Positions 16,893 through 25,660 of a stretch of 64,000 nucleotides of DNA are shown here, one piece after another. The stretch covers positions 124,001 through 188,000 of the forward strand of contig NZ_BLTE01000006.1 in NCBI RefSeq assembly GCF_013019105.1, written 5' to 3'. The position numbers and the translations under genes were made by a program. Origin of the DNA: Fundidesulfovibrio magnetotacticus. GTDB lineage: Bacteria; Desulfobacterota; Desulfovibrionia; Desulfovibrionales; Desulfovibrionaceae. The first letter of the stretch is position 1, and every line of letters begins with the position of its first letter. The notes under the pieces were generated by a model. It was not told the origin of the DNA and ran no database searches. It worked only from the letters and a program-made list of their open reading frames with translations.

Positions 16893-17564
16893 CTAGCTGG
16901 CGGCCCCGTCGTCGTCGCGCCCGAGCAGCACGAGTTTCTTGCGCGCCATCACCGGCCAGGGGGTCAGGAAGGCCGCGTTGTCGAAGGATTCCTCGGACAA
17001 CACCCGCAGGCCCGGGGTGGACCGGAGCATCGCCAGGAGTTCGGTCCCCGGCCGCACGTGTTCGCCCTCCTCCATGCGCAGGATCAGGCGTTCCAGCCAG
17101 CCGGGATGGGGCCTGTTGTCGTAGTCGACGACTACCAGGCGTCCGTCGCGGTCCAGGAGCCGGGCCGCGTGGGCCAGCACCTGGCGGGCCGCGTCGTCGG
17201 GGATGTGGTGGAGCGTGCCGCACAGCAGGATGAAATCGAAGCGGTGCGCGGAGGGGTCCAGAGAGCGGGGGTCGGCCGCCTCGAAGCGCATGTGGGGCCG
17301 ATTCGCGTAGCGTTTGCGGGCGCTCTCCACGGCGGGCAGGTCCACGTCCACGCCCAGATACAGGCATGGCCTGCGTGCGAAGTGAACACTGTCGATGCCC
17401 ACCGAGCAGCCGATCTCCAGCACGCGCCGCTGGCCGGCATAATGCTTGAGGATGTGGCGTCCCCTGTCGAAGAATCCCGCGAAAAGATGCTGGGCGGCCA
17501 GCCAGAGCCTGGGCAGCCGGGTCTGGAGGGAGCCCCCCCCGGCGGGGATGGACGGGGCGCTCAT
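16893..17564 (-). CDS. Class I SAM-dependent methyltransferase
   Basis: A 223-residue Rossmann-fold methyltransferase. Motif I is VLEIGCSVGIDSVHFA (about residues 47-62), the acidic SAM-ribose residue follows in YLGVDVDLPAVESA, and motif IV-like FDFILLCGTLHHIPDD is present. The family acts on many small molecules. The start ATG overlaps the stop of the upstream GT2 gene (ATGA), so translation is coupled, and 18 nt separate it from the radical SAM gene. A sugar or lipid-linked sugar substrate is inferred from this context. Confidence 0.9.
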   Translation of the reverse strand: MSAPSIPAGGGSLQTRLPRLWLAAQHLFAGFFDRGRHILKHYAGQRRVLEIGCSVGIDSVHFARRPCLYLGVDVDLPAVESARKRYANRPHMRFEAADPRSLDPSAHRFDFILLCGTLHHIPDDAARQVLAHAARLLDRDGRLVVVDYDNRPHPGWLERLILRMEEGEHVRPGTELLAMLRSTPGLRVLSEESFDNAAFLTPWPVMARKKLVLLGRDDDGAAS

Positions 17565-18571
17565 GCGGCGGGGTCCCGCGGGGTGCGGCCCAGGGATTCC
17601 CGGGTTTCCATGATCACCCAGGGCTGCTGGCGTGAGGTGTTGGTCTTCACGCGGCTGACCATGGCCGCCAGGATGAAAAAGAACGCGGCCGAAAGCCCCA
17701 TGGAGAAGATGTTGAGCATGACCACCGTGGTGATGCCCATAGGCACCGGGGTGCCCGAGAAGCGCAGCACCAGCATGCCAGCCCCCAGGAACACCAGCAC
17801 CACGAAGAGCACGCCCATGGCCGCCAGGATCAGTCGCATGGGCAGGTCCGAATGCAGGATGAAGGCCCGGAACGAAAGGGCCACCAGCCCCTTGAGCGCC
17901 ACCTTGGACGAGCCGCTGGCGCGGGCCTGGCGGTCCAGTTCGATGGACTTCTGCCGGAAGCCCACCGCAGCCCTCAGGCCCGGGAAGTAGGGGTTGGCGT
18001 CGGCGCTCTCGACGAGAAGGCCCGCCACCTCCGTGCGGATGATGGAAAAGGTGCCGGCGTTGCGTGGAATGTGGAAGCTCGCGGACATGGAGAGCAGCCG
18101 GTAGAACACCGGGGCGCACCAGCGCATCACCAGCCCGTCGTAGCGCTCGGCGCGCACGGCGTAGACCACGTCCTGCCCTGCGCCGTGGTCCAGGAGCAGG
18201 GAGAAGTCCTCTGGACGGTCCTGCAGATCGCCGTCGATGACGCCCACCCACGCTGCCCCCAGCTCGCGCGCCCAGGCCGCCGCGCAGTGGCATCCCGCCA
18301 CCACGGCTGGCTGATGGCCGAAATTGCGCGAAAGGCGCACGAGCTTCACCGGCGCGGGATAATCGTGCAGATAGCGCTCCACGAGGGTCACGGTCTGGTC
18401 GGTGGAGCCGTCGTCCACCACCACCACGCCCTTGACGTCCGGCCCCACGCCCCGGGCAAGGCGGTCGAAGAAGGCCTCCACATTGGATTCCTCGTTGTAG
18501 AGGGGCACAACCACCACCAGGGAGCGGTCGTCGGCGGAGGGGCTGCGGTTGCTGCTGGGCGTCATGGGCAT
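17561..18571 (-). CDS. GT2-family polyprenyl-phosphate glycosyltransferase (GtrB/DPM1-like)
   Basis: A protein of about 336 residues with the GT2 core: VVVVPLYNEESNVEAF, VVVVDDGSTDQT, and the metal-binding VGVIDGDLQDRPED. Two long membrane helices follow near residues 240-265 and 277-302, as in GtrB/ArnC enzymes that load undecaprenyl phosphate with a sugar. The reading frame is open to 18790, but the first 70 codons look non-coding. Met codons at 18571 and 18565 just before the domain are the likely starts, though neither has a strong ribosome site. First gene of the minus-strand glycan operon, divergent from the GT-C gene at 18784. Confidence 0.88.
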   Translation of the reverse strand: MPMTPSSNRSPSADDRSLVVVVPLYNEESNVEAFFDRLARGVGPDVKGVVVVDDGSTDQTVTLVERYLHDYPAPVKLVRLSRNFGHQPAVVAGCHCAAAWARELGAAWVGVIDGDLQDRPEDFSLLLDHGAGQDVVYAVRAERYDGLVMRWCAPVFYRLLSMSASFHIPRNAGTFSIIRTEVAGLLVESADANPYFPGLRAAVGFRQKSIELDRQARASGSSKVALKGLVALSFRAFILHSDLPMRLILAAMGVLFVVLVFLGAGMLVLRFSGTPVPMGITTVVMLNIFSMGLSAAFFFILAAMVSRVKTNTSRQQPWVIMETRESLGRTPRDPAA

Positions 18572-18783
18572 GGGCGTGGAGGGTGCGGCTGCCGGGTTGC
18601 AGGGCTGCGCGCCGCGTATGGCGCTCGCCATTCCGATCCGGCCATCTACCACGATCCCCCCGGAAGCGCAACGAGGCGCGCCGACGCGCCATCCCTCGCC
18701 ATGTTGCCTTTTTTCATGCCCGGCGCTAGTCAGGGCCAACCCGGACGCCCCGCGCGCCCGCGAATTCCAGGCGGCCTGCCCCC

Positions 18784-21753
18784 GTGACACATCCTCAGCA
18801 ACATTCCGGCGACCGGATCCTCATCGCCCTCCTCACCCTGCTGGCCGCCTGCCTGCGCCTGAGCCACCTGGGACAGCCTTCCCTCTGGTGGGACGAGTTC
18901 ATCACCCTGGGCGTGGCCCTGGAACCCCTGGCCCGGAGCCTGCGCACCCTCGCCTTCCAGTCCGCCTCGGACTACGGCGTCGAACTCTTCCCGCCCCTGG
19001 CCCACCTGATCACCCGCGCGACCCTCCTGGCCGGGCACGCCGACTGGCTCGTCCGGCTGCCCGTGTCCCTGGCGGGCATCGCCACCGTCCCGGCCTGCTT
19101 CGCGCTCCTGCGCCGCCCCCTGGGCAGGACCAGCGCCTTCGCCGCCGCGCTGCTCCTGGCCCTGTCGGTGTACCACGTGCACTTCAGCCGGGAGCTTCGG
19201 CCCTACGCCCTCTTCATGCTGGAGAACGCGCTCTCCATGGCCTGTCTGCTCCGCCACCTGGAGCGCCCCCGCCTGGGGACCGCGCTCGGCTTCGCGGCCC
19301 TGGCCCTGGCCATGCTCTACACCTCCTACATGGCCTCCACGCTTCTGGCGGCGCAGTTCCTCTTCGCGGGGGGCGTGCTGGCCCTGCGCGCCGCACGGGG
19401 CCGCGACGCCCGGCGGGAGGCCTTCCGGGCAGGCCTCCTCCTGGCCCTGGCCCTGGTCCCGGCCGCACTGGCCTACCTGCCCTGGCTGCACGCCCAGGCG
19501 CGCGTGCTCACCCTCCTGCGAGACCCGGGCTTCGTGCCGCCCCTGGACTGGGGCTTCGTGCTGCGCACCCTCCGGGAGTTCGCCGCCTTCGCCTACGTCG
19601 GCGATTTCCCCGCCTGGGCCCTCCTGGCCGCCCTGGGCCTTGCCGGAGCGGTTCTGGCCCTTCGCGAAAGGCGCTCGCGCCCCCTGGCCTGCCTGCTCCT
19701 GCTCTGGGCCGGGTTGCCGTGGCTTTCCATCGTGCTTGTCGGAGTGCGCATGGAGCTCTCCTCGCGCTACGTGTTCCCCACCATGCTGGCCTGCGTGCTC
19801 CTGGCCGGGCACGCCCTGGGCTGGACCGCCCGCACGCTCATGGACCGCCTGTTGCGCGGCGCCCGCTTCCCCCTGGCGGAAATCTCCCTGGCCGCCCTGG
19901 CCTGCGCGCTGGTCTCCATCCCCAACCTCCAGAGCCTGGACGCCTACTACGGCCGCGAAAGCTCCCACTACAAGGACCTGGCCGCCTGGTGCGCCGAGAA
20001 CCGCGACGACGCCGACCTCCTGCTCTTCGCCCACCCGCGTCAGCTCAAGCTGGTCTCGAACTGGTACGTGCCCGGGCTCCTGGACGAGGCCCGAGCCCTC
20101 GCGGGCAAGGGCTACCTGCGCGCCCTGCTCCTTGCGCCGGACTCCCTCGGCGCGGCCGCGCTGCCCGGGGCCGTGCACCGCGCGCGCATCGCCTGGACCG
20201 ACGTACTGCGCCTGGGCATCGCCCGCACCCCGGTGCGCCCCCTGATCCCAGACGCCACGGGCCTCTGCCGCTATGAGGACGACTTCTCCACACAGCGCTT
20301 CTACGAGGACGCCTTCGAGGCCCGCAACGCCGCCCCGTCCTTGGAGCAAAGGGTGCTCACGTCCTACGAACCGGCCCTGCCTGCCCGGGCCGTCTACCGG
20401 TTCCAGGCCCCCCCGGAGTCGCGACCCGCCCGCGCGTCCCTCACCCTGGAGCTGGTCCTCTACGCCACCAACCTCGCGGATTCCGACGGGGCCGTCTCCG
20501 TGTGGGTCCGCCCCGGCGACGGGGAGCCGCGACCCGTGGCCCGCGTGGAGGCCCGCGAACTGCGCGGCCAAACGCCCGGCCCGGACAGGAAGCTGCGCAA
20601 GACCATCTCCTGGCCCCTGGACGACGCAGTGCGCGGCGCGTCCGCCTTCGACCTGATCCTGGAGATCGATCCTTCCACGCGCGAGATGCCGCTCGAAATC
20701 TCCGCCCTGCGCCTGGAAGCCGCCCTGGACGGCCTGCCCCCGCCGCCCCAGGCCCTGCCCCAGGCGCTCCTGGACCAGCTGCCCCTCGCGCCCTGGACAC
20801 CCGGCGAACGGCTGGCCCTCTCCCGCGCCCTGCACGCCTTCGCCCTGGACGATGCGGCCCCCTTGGCAGGGACGTCACCCGCCTCCCTGCACCAGCGCTT
20901 CCTGGCCGAACACCCGGGCATCGACCCCGTGCGCCTGCTGGCGTACCCCGACGGAAGACCCGCCGCGGCCCTCTACGACGCCTCCCTGGCCGACCCCTTC
21001 GCGCCCCTGCCCGCAGGCGGCGAGACCCCGCTGGACGCCTGGCCGCGCAGCCCACGCGCCGTTCCGGCCCTGCGTCTGCGCGGACTCCTGGACCGCCCCG
21101 TGCTCCAGGCCGGAAACGCGCGCCTCTCCGTGGATGTGGTCAGCCCGCAGACCGGGACCCTGAGCCTGAACCTGGGCGGACGAGCGCGCCTGACCCTGGA
21201 GCCCCTCTTCACTCCCGGAAACCTGCCTCGCGGCATGGCCCTCTACGACGCGCGCCCGGCTGCCCGCGAAGAATGTCTGGTCTGCGACGGACCGCGCCCC
21301 TGTTCGGCCACCCTGGGCATCGTTACGGGGATGCCCGCCGGTCGCCTGCGCGTGCGGGCCTATCCGCGCGTGGAAGCGCGGCCCGACGGGACCAACATGG
21401 TCCGTGCCCTCGTTTCATTGGACGGCCTCTCCTGGCGGGAAATGGGACGCTTCCAGGGCTCGGGCTCCGGCCGCTGGGAAGGCCTCAAAGCCCCGCGCTA
21501 CTGGGAAACCGACCTGAACGGAGCAACCGGCGAAATCTTCGTGCGCTTCGAACTGGCAGGCTCCGGCGCGCAACTCTGGAGCGCGCCCGACGCCCGCATG
21601 CGCATCGACCTGGACCTGGACGCCAGAGCCGCCGCACCCCTCCAACTCCCAGCGTGGCCCCTGGCCGCCTGGACTTCCAATCCCAAAAGCCTCGAACTGC
21701 TCCTGTTGGAGCGCCCCATCGTTTTTCCCGATTGGCTGATGCGTTCGCGCTAG
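18784..21753 (+). CDS. Very large membrane glycosyltransferase (GT39/PMT-2-like) with C-terminal extension
   Basis: A 989-residue protein starting at GTG. The N-terminal part (about 370 residues) is polytopic and has the GT-C hallmark: an acidic WWDEFITLG motif right after TM1 (about residues 36-44), followed by HFSRELRPYALFMLE, as in ArnT-like lipid-linked-sugar transferases. A large soluble region of about 600 residues follows. Parts look like jelly-roll or carbohydrate-binding beta domains (LTLELVLYATNLADSDG and IFVRFELAGSGAQLWS). The domain layout is unusual and no family is recognised for the C-terminus. It is divergent from the minus-strand glycan operon and is followed by repeats, so it is probably monocistronic. 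Confidence 0.85.
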   Translation: MTHPQQHSGDRILIALLTLLAACLRLSHLGQPSLWWDEFITLGVALEPLARSLRTLAFQSASDYGVELFPPLAHLITRATLLAGHADWLVRLPVSLAGIATVPACFALLRRPLGRTSAFAAALLLALSVYHVHFSRELRPYALFMLENALSMACLLRHLERPRLGTALGFAALALAMLYTSYMASTLLAAQFLFAGGVLALRAARGRDARREAFRAGLLLALALVPAALAYLPWLHAQARVLTLLRDPGFVPPLDWGFVLRTLREFAAFAYVGDFPAWALLAALGLAGAVLALRERRSRPLACLLLLWAGLPWLSIVLVGVRMELSSRYVFPTMLACVLLAGHALGWTARTLMDRLLRGARFPLAEISLAALACALVSIPNLQSLDAYYGRESSHYKDLAAWCAENRDDADLLLFAHPRQLKLVSNWYVPGLLDEARALAGKGYLRALLLAPDSLGAAALPGAVHRARIAWTDVLRLGIARTPVRPLIPDATGLCRYEDDFSTQRFYEDAFEARNAAPSLEQRVLTSYEPALPARAVYRFQAPPESRPARASLTLELVLYATNLADSDGAVSVWVRPGDGEPRPVARVEARELRGQTPGPDRKLRKTISWPLDDAVRGASAFDLILEIDPSTREMPLEISALRLEAALDGLPPPPQALPQALLDQLPLAPWTPGERLALSRALHAFALDDAAPLAGTSPASLHQRFLAEHPGIDPVRLLAYPDGRPAAALYDASLADPFAPLPAGGETPLDAWPRSPRAVPALRLRGLLDRPVLQAGNARLSVDVVSPQTGTLSLNLGGRARLTLEPLFTPGNLPRGMALYDARPAAREECLVCDGPRPCSATLGIVTGMPAGRLRVRAYPRVEARPDGTNMVRALVSLDGLSWREMGRFQGSGSGRWEGLKAPRYWETDLNGATGEIFVRFELAGSGAQLWSAPDARMRIDLDLDARAAAPLQLPAWPLAAWTSNPKSLELLLLERPIVFPDWLMRSR

Positions 21754-21767
21754 CGACGACGGGAGAC

Positions 21768-22318
21768 GCCTCCGGCGGCCAGGGCTCCGCCCTGGACCCG
21801 CTGGGGGGATGATCCCCCCAGACCCCGCAATGGCTTCGCGGGCTTCACCGGGTAAGCCGTTGTTTATGGGGGCGGCCACTCCCCAGATGCCCGGACAGCA
21901 GCGGACACCCGCCGGGAACGCGCTCAAAGCAGCGCTTATCCCGGCGGACCGCCATCGTCGCAAGCGACGATGAACGAGGAATTGTTTCATAAAATCCGAG
22001 AATTGAATCTTGCTCGAAAATCTGGCGCGCAGCGCCACGGCTCCCCGCGCGGGGATTCGCGGCTTTGCGCGAATTCCCGCGCGACAGGCGGCGCAGCCGC
22101 AAGGGTCTTGCCAGCCTCTCCCTGCGCAGAGGCCAGGCAAAGGCAACACGATCCTTACCGGTGAAGCCCGCGAAGCGGAGAGGGATTCCAAAGGGCGCAG
22201 CCCTTTGGCCGCCGGAGGCTATTTCTCCGCCTGCCCGGCCGCTCATCACTGCCAGGTCGCACGCCGTCGCGAAGCGGAGAGGGATTCCAAAGGGTGCAGC
22301 CATCTGCCCGCCGGAGGC
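21768..22318. repeat. Nest of REP/BIME-like palindromic elements in an intergenic region
   Basis: Three related elements occupy a 615-bp gene-free gap. Element 1 (21768-21853) begins GCCTCCGGCGGCC and ends CTTCGCGGGCTTCACCGG. Elements 2 (22158-22219) and 3 (22265-22318) are in the opposite orientation, share GCCTCCGGCGG(C/G)C and the block rich in TTTGGAATCCCTCTCC, and differ in the central hairpin. Each has its own internal stem (AGGGCTCCGCCCT in 1, AAAGGGCTGCGCCCTTT in 2). Elements 1 and 2 face each other, so a 300-bp core is flanked by about 20-bp inverted repeats. No transposase is present. The elements may act in RNA stability or termination between the convergent genes on either side. 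Confidence 0.7.
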
Positions 22319-22368
22319 CGCTTCTCCGTCAGTCTGCCGTACTGACGGTCGCCGTATCCTGTCGCGGC

Positions 22369-23064
22369 TTAGCGGTTGCGGGCCTGGTAGCGGTTGGTGC
22401 GTGCTTCCAGCCTGCGGGAGAATTCGGTGAGCACGAAGCAGACCACGAAGTAAAGGACGGCGATGGTGATGAAGATTTCGAAGGGGGCCTTCATGGTGCG
22501 GTTGTTCACCTGAGTGGCGGTCTTGGTGAGTTCGTTGACGCCGATGATGTAGGCCAGGGAGGTGTCCTTGGTGAGCGAGACGAACTGGTTCACGAAGGAG
22601 GGGATCATGTTTTGCAGCGCCTGGGGCAGTATGACGTGGATCATGGCCTGGGTGTGCGAGAGGCCGGTGCCGCGTGCCGCTTCCATTTGTCCTTTGGGCA
22701 GGGAGAGCACGCCCGCGCGCACGATTTCGGCGATGTAGGCGCTGGTGAACACGATGAGTGCGATGATGGCGGACTGCCAGTCGGGCAGGTTGAAGCCGAA
22801 CACGGCGGGGGCCAGGAAGAAGAACCAGAAGATGACCATGAGCAGCGGCGTGCCGCGGATCACTTCGATGTAGACCAGCGACGGCATGTTGAGCCATTTA
22901 CGCGAGGAGAGGCGGCAGACGCCCACCACGAGGCCCAGCCAGAAGGCGCCGAAGATGCCTGCCAGGGCCATGAGGATGGACATGGCCAGGCCGCCGAGGG
23001 GTCCGTTGGGGTAGGCGCCCCAGAGGAAGTAGTCCAGGTTGTTCCAGACGATGTCCCAGTGCAT
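22369..23064 (-). CDS. Polar amino-acid ABC transporter permease (second)
   Basis: A 231-residue HisMQ/GlnP-type permease with about five membrane helices. It has the amino-acid permease hallmark ARGTGLSHTQAMIHVILPQALQNMIPSFVNQF (EAA loop, about residues 137-168), which contacts the ATPase. Neighbouring features are YIEVIRGTPLLMVIFW and SAYIAEIVRAGVLSLPKGQMEA. It follows the first permease after 5 nt and ends the transporter operon, with REP-like repeats just downstream. The two permeases form a heterodimeric channel for polar amino acids. Confidence 0.92.
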   Translation of the reverse strand: MHWDIVWNNLDYFLWGAYPNGPLGGLAMSILMALAGIFGAFWLGLVVGVCRLSSRKWLNMPSLVYIEVIRGTPLLMVIFWFFFLAPAVFGFNLPDWQSAIIALIVFTSAYIAEIVRAGVLSLPKGQMEAARGTGLSHTQAMIHVILPQALQNMIPSFVNQFVSLTKDTSLAYIIGVNELTKTATQVNNRTMKAPFEIFITIAVLYFVVCFVLTEFSRRLEARTNRYQARNR

Positions 23065-23069
23065 GCGTG

Positions 23070-23771
23070 CTACCTCGTGGCCGTGCGCAGCACGCGCAGG
23101 TTGTACTGCTGGATGGAGAAGGAGACGATGAGCGAGATGGACAGGTAGATGAGTGTGGACACCGTGAAGGCTTCGAAGCCGTGGAAGGTGTGCGATTCGA
23201 TCTGCCGGGCCATGTAGGTGAGGTCCATGACGCCGATGGTCATCACCAGTGAGGAGTTCTTGATGAGGTTCAGGAACTGCGAGACGAGGGGCGGCACGAT
23301 GATGCGGAAGGCCTGGGGCAGGATGACGTAGCCCATGGCCTGCATGAAGGAGAGTCCGCAGGCGCGGGAGGCTTCAAGCTGCGTTTTGGGGATGGCGAAG
23401 ATGCCGGAGCGCAGGTCTTCGGCGATGAAGGCGGCTGTGTAGAAGCTCAGGGCGATGACGCCGCAGCTGAATTCGAAGTCCTGTGCGTTGAGCCAGCGGT
23501 TCACGCCGTCGGGCAGCACGGAGTAGGAGCCGAAATACCAGAAGAATATCTGAACCAGGAGCGGCGTGTTGCGGAAGAATTCCGTGTAGGTCCAGGCGAT
23601 CCAGACGAGGGGTTTGACCTTGGTGATCCGGAGGATGCACAGGAGCGTGCCCATGACCAGGGCCAGGACGATGGAGATCGCGGAGATCTTGAGGGTGATG
23701 GCCAAGCCCTGGAGGATCCAGTCTCCGTATTCGCCGGAGACCACCAGGCCGAAGTCGAATTGATATGCCAA
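23070..23771 (-). CDS. Polar amino-acid ABC transporter permease (first)
   Basis: A 233-residue HisMQ-family permease. It has FFRNTPLLVQIFFWYFGSY, AAFIAEDLRSGIFAIPKTQ and the EAA loop SRACGLSFMQAMGYVILPQAF, with about five membrane segments. The start is TTG at 23771 with GGAG 8 nt upstream; no better ATG is available without losing the first helix. It lies 194 bp after the binding-protein gene, and that gap contains two stable hairpins that may lower permease expression relative to the binding protein. Confidence 0.9.
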   Translation of the reverse strand: MAYQFDFGLVVSGEYGDWILQGLAITLKISAISIVLALVMGTLLCILRITKVKPLVWIAWTYTEFFRNTPLLVQIFFWYFGSYSVLPDGVNRWLNAQDFEFSCGVIALSFYTAAFIAEDLRSGIFAIPKTQLEASRACGLSFMQAMGYVILPQAFRIIVPPLVSQFLNLIKNSSLVMTIGVMDLTYMARQIESHTFHGFEAFTVSTLIYLSISLIVSFSIQQYNLRVLRTATR

Positions 23772-23808
23772 CGTGCTGCTCCAGGTGCGCCGGGCGGGGC
23801 CCGGGGGG

Positions 23809-23835
23809 CCGACGGGCGCGCGGGGCGCCCGTCGG
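23809..23835 (-). terminator. Intercistronic GC hairpin ahead of the permease genes
   Basis: A perfect 11-bp stem CCGACGGGCGC/GCGCCCGTCGG with a 5-nt loop lies between the binding-protein gene and the first permease. No T-tract follows. It is a candidate attenuator or RNA-stability element rather than a full terminator. Confidence 0.45.
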
Positions 23836-23870
23836 AGATTGCCGGTCGGTCGGGGCTGCTAGTGTTTGGT

Positions 23871-23969
23871 CCTCAAGGTCCGTCCGTGCGGATTGTCAAG
23901 ACAAGCAGCCAAAACCATTGATTATCCTTTTGAAAAACATGTTCATGTTTTTCAAAAGCTCGACACTAG
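23871..23969 (-). repeat. 99-bp dispersed repeat with long hairpin, copy 1
   Basis: This stretch aligns without gaps to 59642-59740 (79 of 99 positions identical by eye). It includes the stop codon of the binding-protein gene. On the minus strand the stop is followed by a perfect 15-bp palindrome (23927-23941 with 23944-23958, loop TT) containing GAAAAACATG/CATGTTTTTC, then a conserved TGGTTTTG block and a smaller TCCG/CGGA hairpin. It probably forms the 3' end of the mRNA. Confidence 0.75.
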
Positions 23970-24781
23970 GGCCAGAGTTCCATGGTCCAGGTGAGGGGGA
24001 TGTAGTTCTTGGTGTCCTTGCCGAACCACTTGTCGTAGATCTTCTTGTAGGCGCCGGACTCCCACATTTCCATGAGGGTCAGGTTGATGAAGTCGCGGTA
24101 CTTGGAGTCGTTCTCGACCACGCCCAGGCCGTAGGGTTCGGGGGAGATGTAGTCGCCCACGATGTCCCAGGCTTCGGGCTTGTCGTCGGCGTACTTGATG
24201 CCCACGAGGATGGCTTCGTCGGTGGTGACGGCTTCGACCTTGCCCTGCTTGAGGGCCAGGAAGGCTTCGGGGTAGGTTTCGAAGGAGACGACGGTGGTGG
24301 TGGGTTCGGCCTTCTTGACGTTCTGTTCGGAGGTGGAGCCCTTCACGGAGCCGACCTTCTTGCCGGCCAGGTCCTTGACGCTCTTGATGGGTCCGTCTTT
24401 CTTCACGAGCAGGCGCTGGCCGGTCATGAAGTAGGTGATGGAGAAGTCGACCTGGCCCTCGCGGTCTTTCTTGTGGGTCATGGTGGCGGCCACGATGTCC
24501 ACGTCGCCCTGGGTGAGCATGCCGATGCGGGTGGAGGAGGTGACGGGCTTGAGGGCCAGCTTCACGCCCAGCTTGTCGGCGATGTACTGCATGATGTCGA
24601 TTTCGAAGCCGACGATCTGCTTGGTTTTTTCATCGACGAAGCCGAAAGGCTGCTGGGAGTCTTTGACGCCGGCGGTGAACACGCCCTTGGCCTTGATGTC
24701 TTCGAGCTTGCCGGCGAACGCCGGGGCCGCCGCCAGGGTCAGGATCATGAGGGCCACGAGGGCCTTTGCCAAACGCTTCAT
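23966..24781 (-). CDS. Polar amino-acid ABC transporter substrate-binding protein
   Basis: A 271-residue periplasmic type-2 binding protein (SBP_bac_3). A signal peptide (about residues 1-23, ending APAFA) precedes the mature KLEDIKAKG start. Ligand-site features include FGFVDEKTKQIVGFEID, the arginine in TSSTRIGMLTQGDVD, and GSVKGSTSEQN. The length and motifs fit the GlnH/PEB1 class that binds glutamine, glutamate, aspartate or similar. Encoded second in the operon, 29 nt after the ATPase gene and ahead of the hairpin-filled gap before the permeases. Confidence 0.94.
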   Translation of the reverse strand: MKRLAKALVALMILTLAAAPAFAGKLEDIKAKGVFTAGVKDSQQPFGFVDEKTKQIVGFEIDIMQYIADKLGVKLALKPVTSSTRIGMLTQGDVDIVAATMTHKKDREGQVDFSITYFMTGQRLLVKKDGPIKSVKDLAGKKVGSVKGSTSEQNVKKAEPTTTVVSFETYPEAFLALKQGKVEAVTTDEAILVGIKYADDKPEAWDIVGDYISPEPYGLGVVENDSKYRDFINLTLMEMWESGAYKKIYDKWFGKDTKNYIPLTWTMELWP

Positions 24782-24810
24782 CGATGCCTCCTCTCGGTTT
24801 TGGGTTGCGG

Positions 24811-25539
<729 letters not shown>

Positions 25540-25660
25540 GAGGCGCGTTCCTCCCTGATAAATCACAATTCTCGCAAGAGCCCAAGGTAACCGGATAGGG
25601 GCTTTCGGTCAAGGAACCCCTCGAAATGGTCGGGAATGCCCGCTGGCCGGGGCGCGGGGG

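Noticed and set aside
21754-22368. CRISPR array or insertion sequence in the repeat-rich gap
   Set aside because: Repeats are few, of both orientations and uneven spacing, with no regular spacers, cas genes or transposase.
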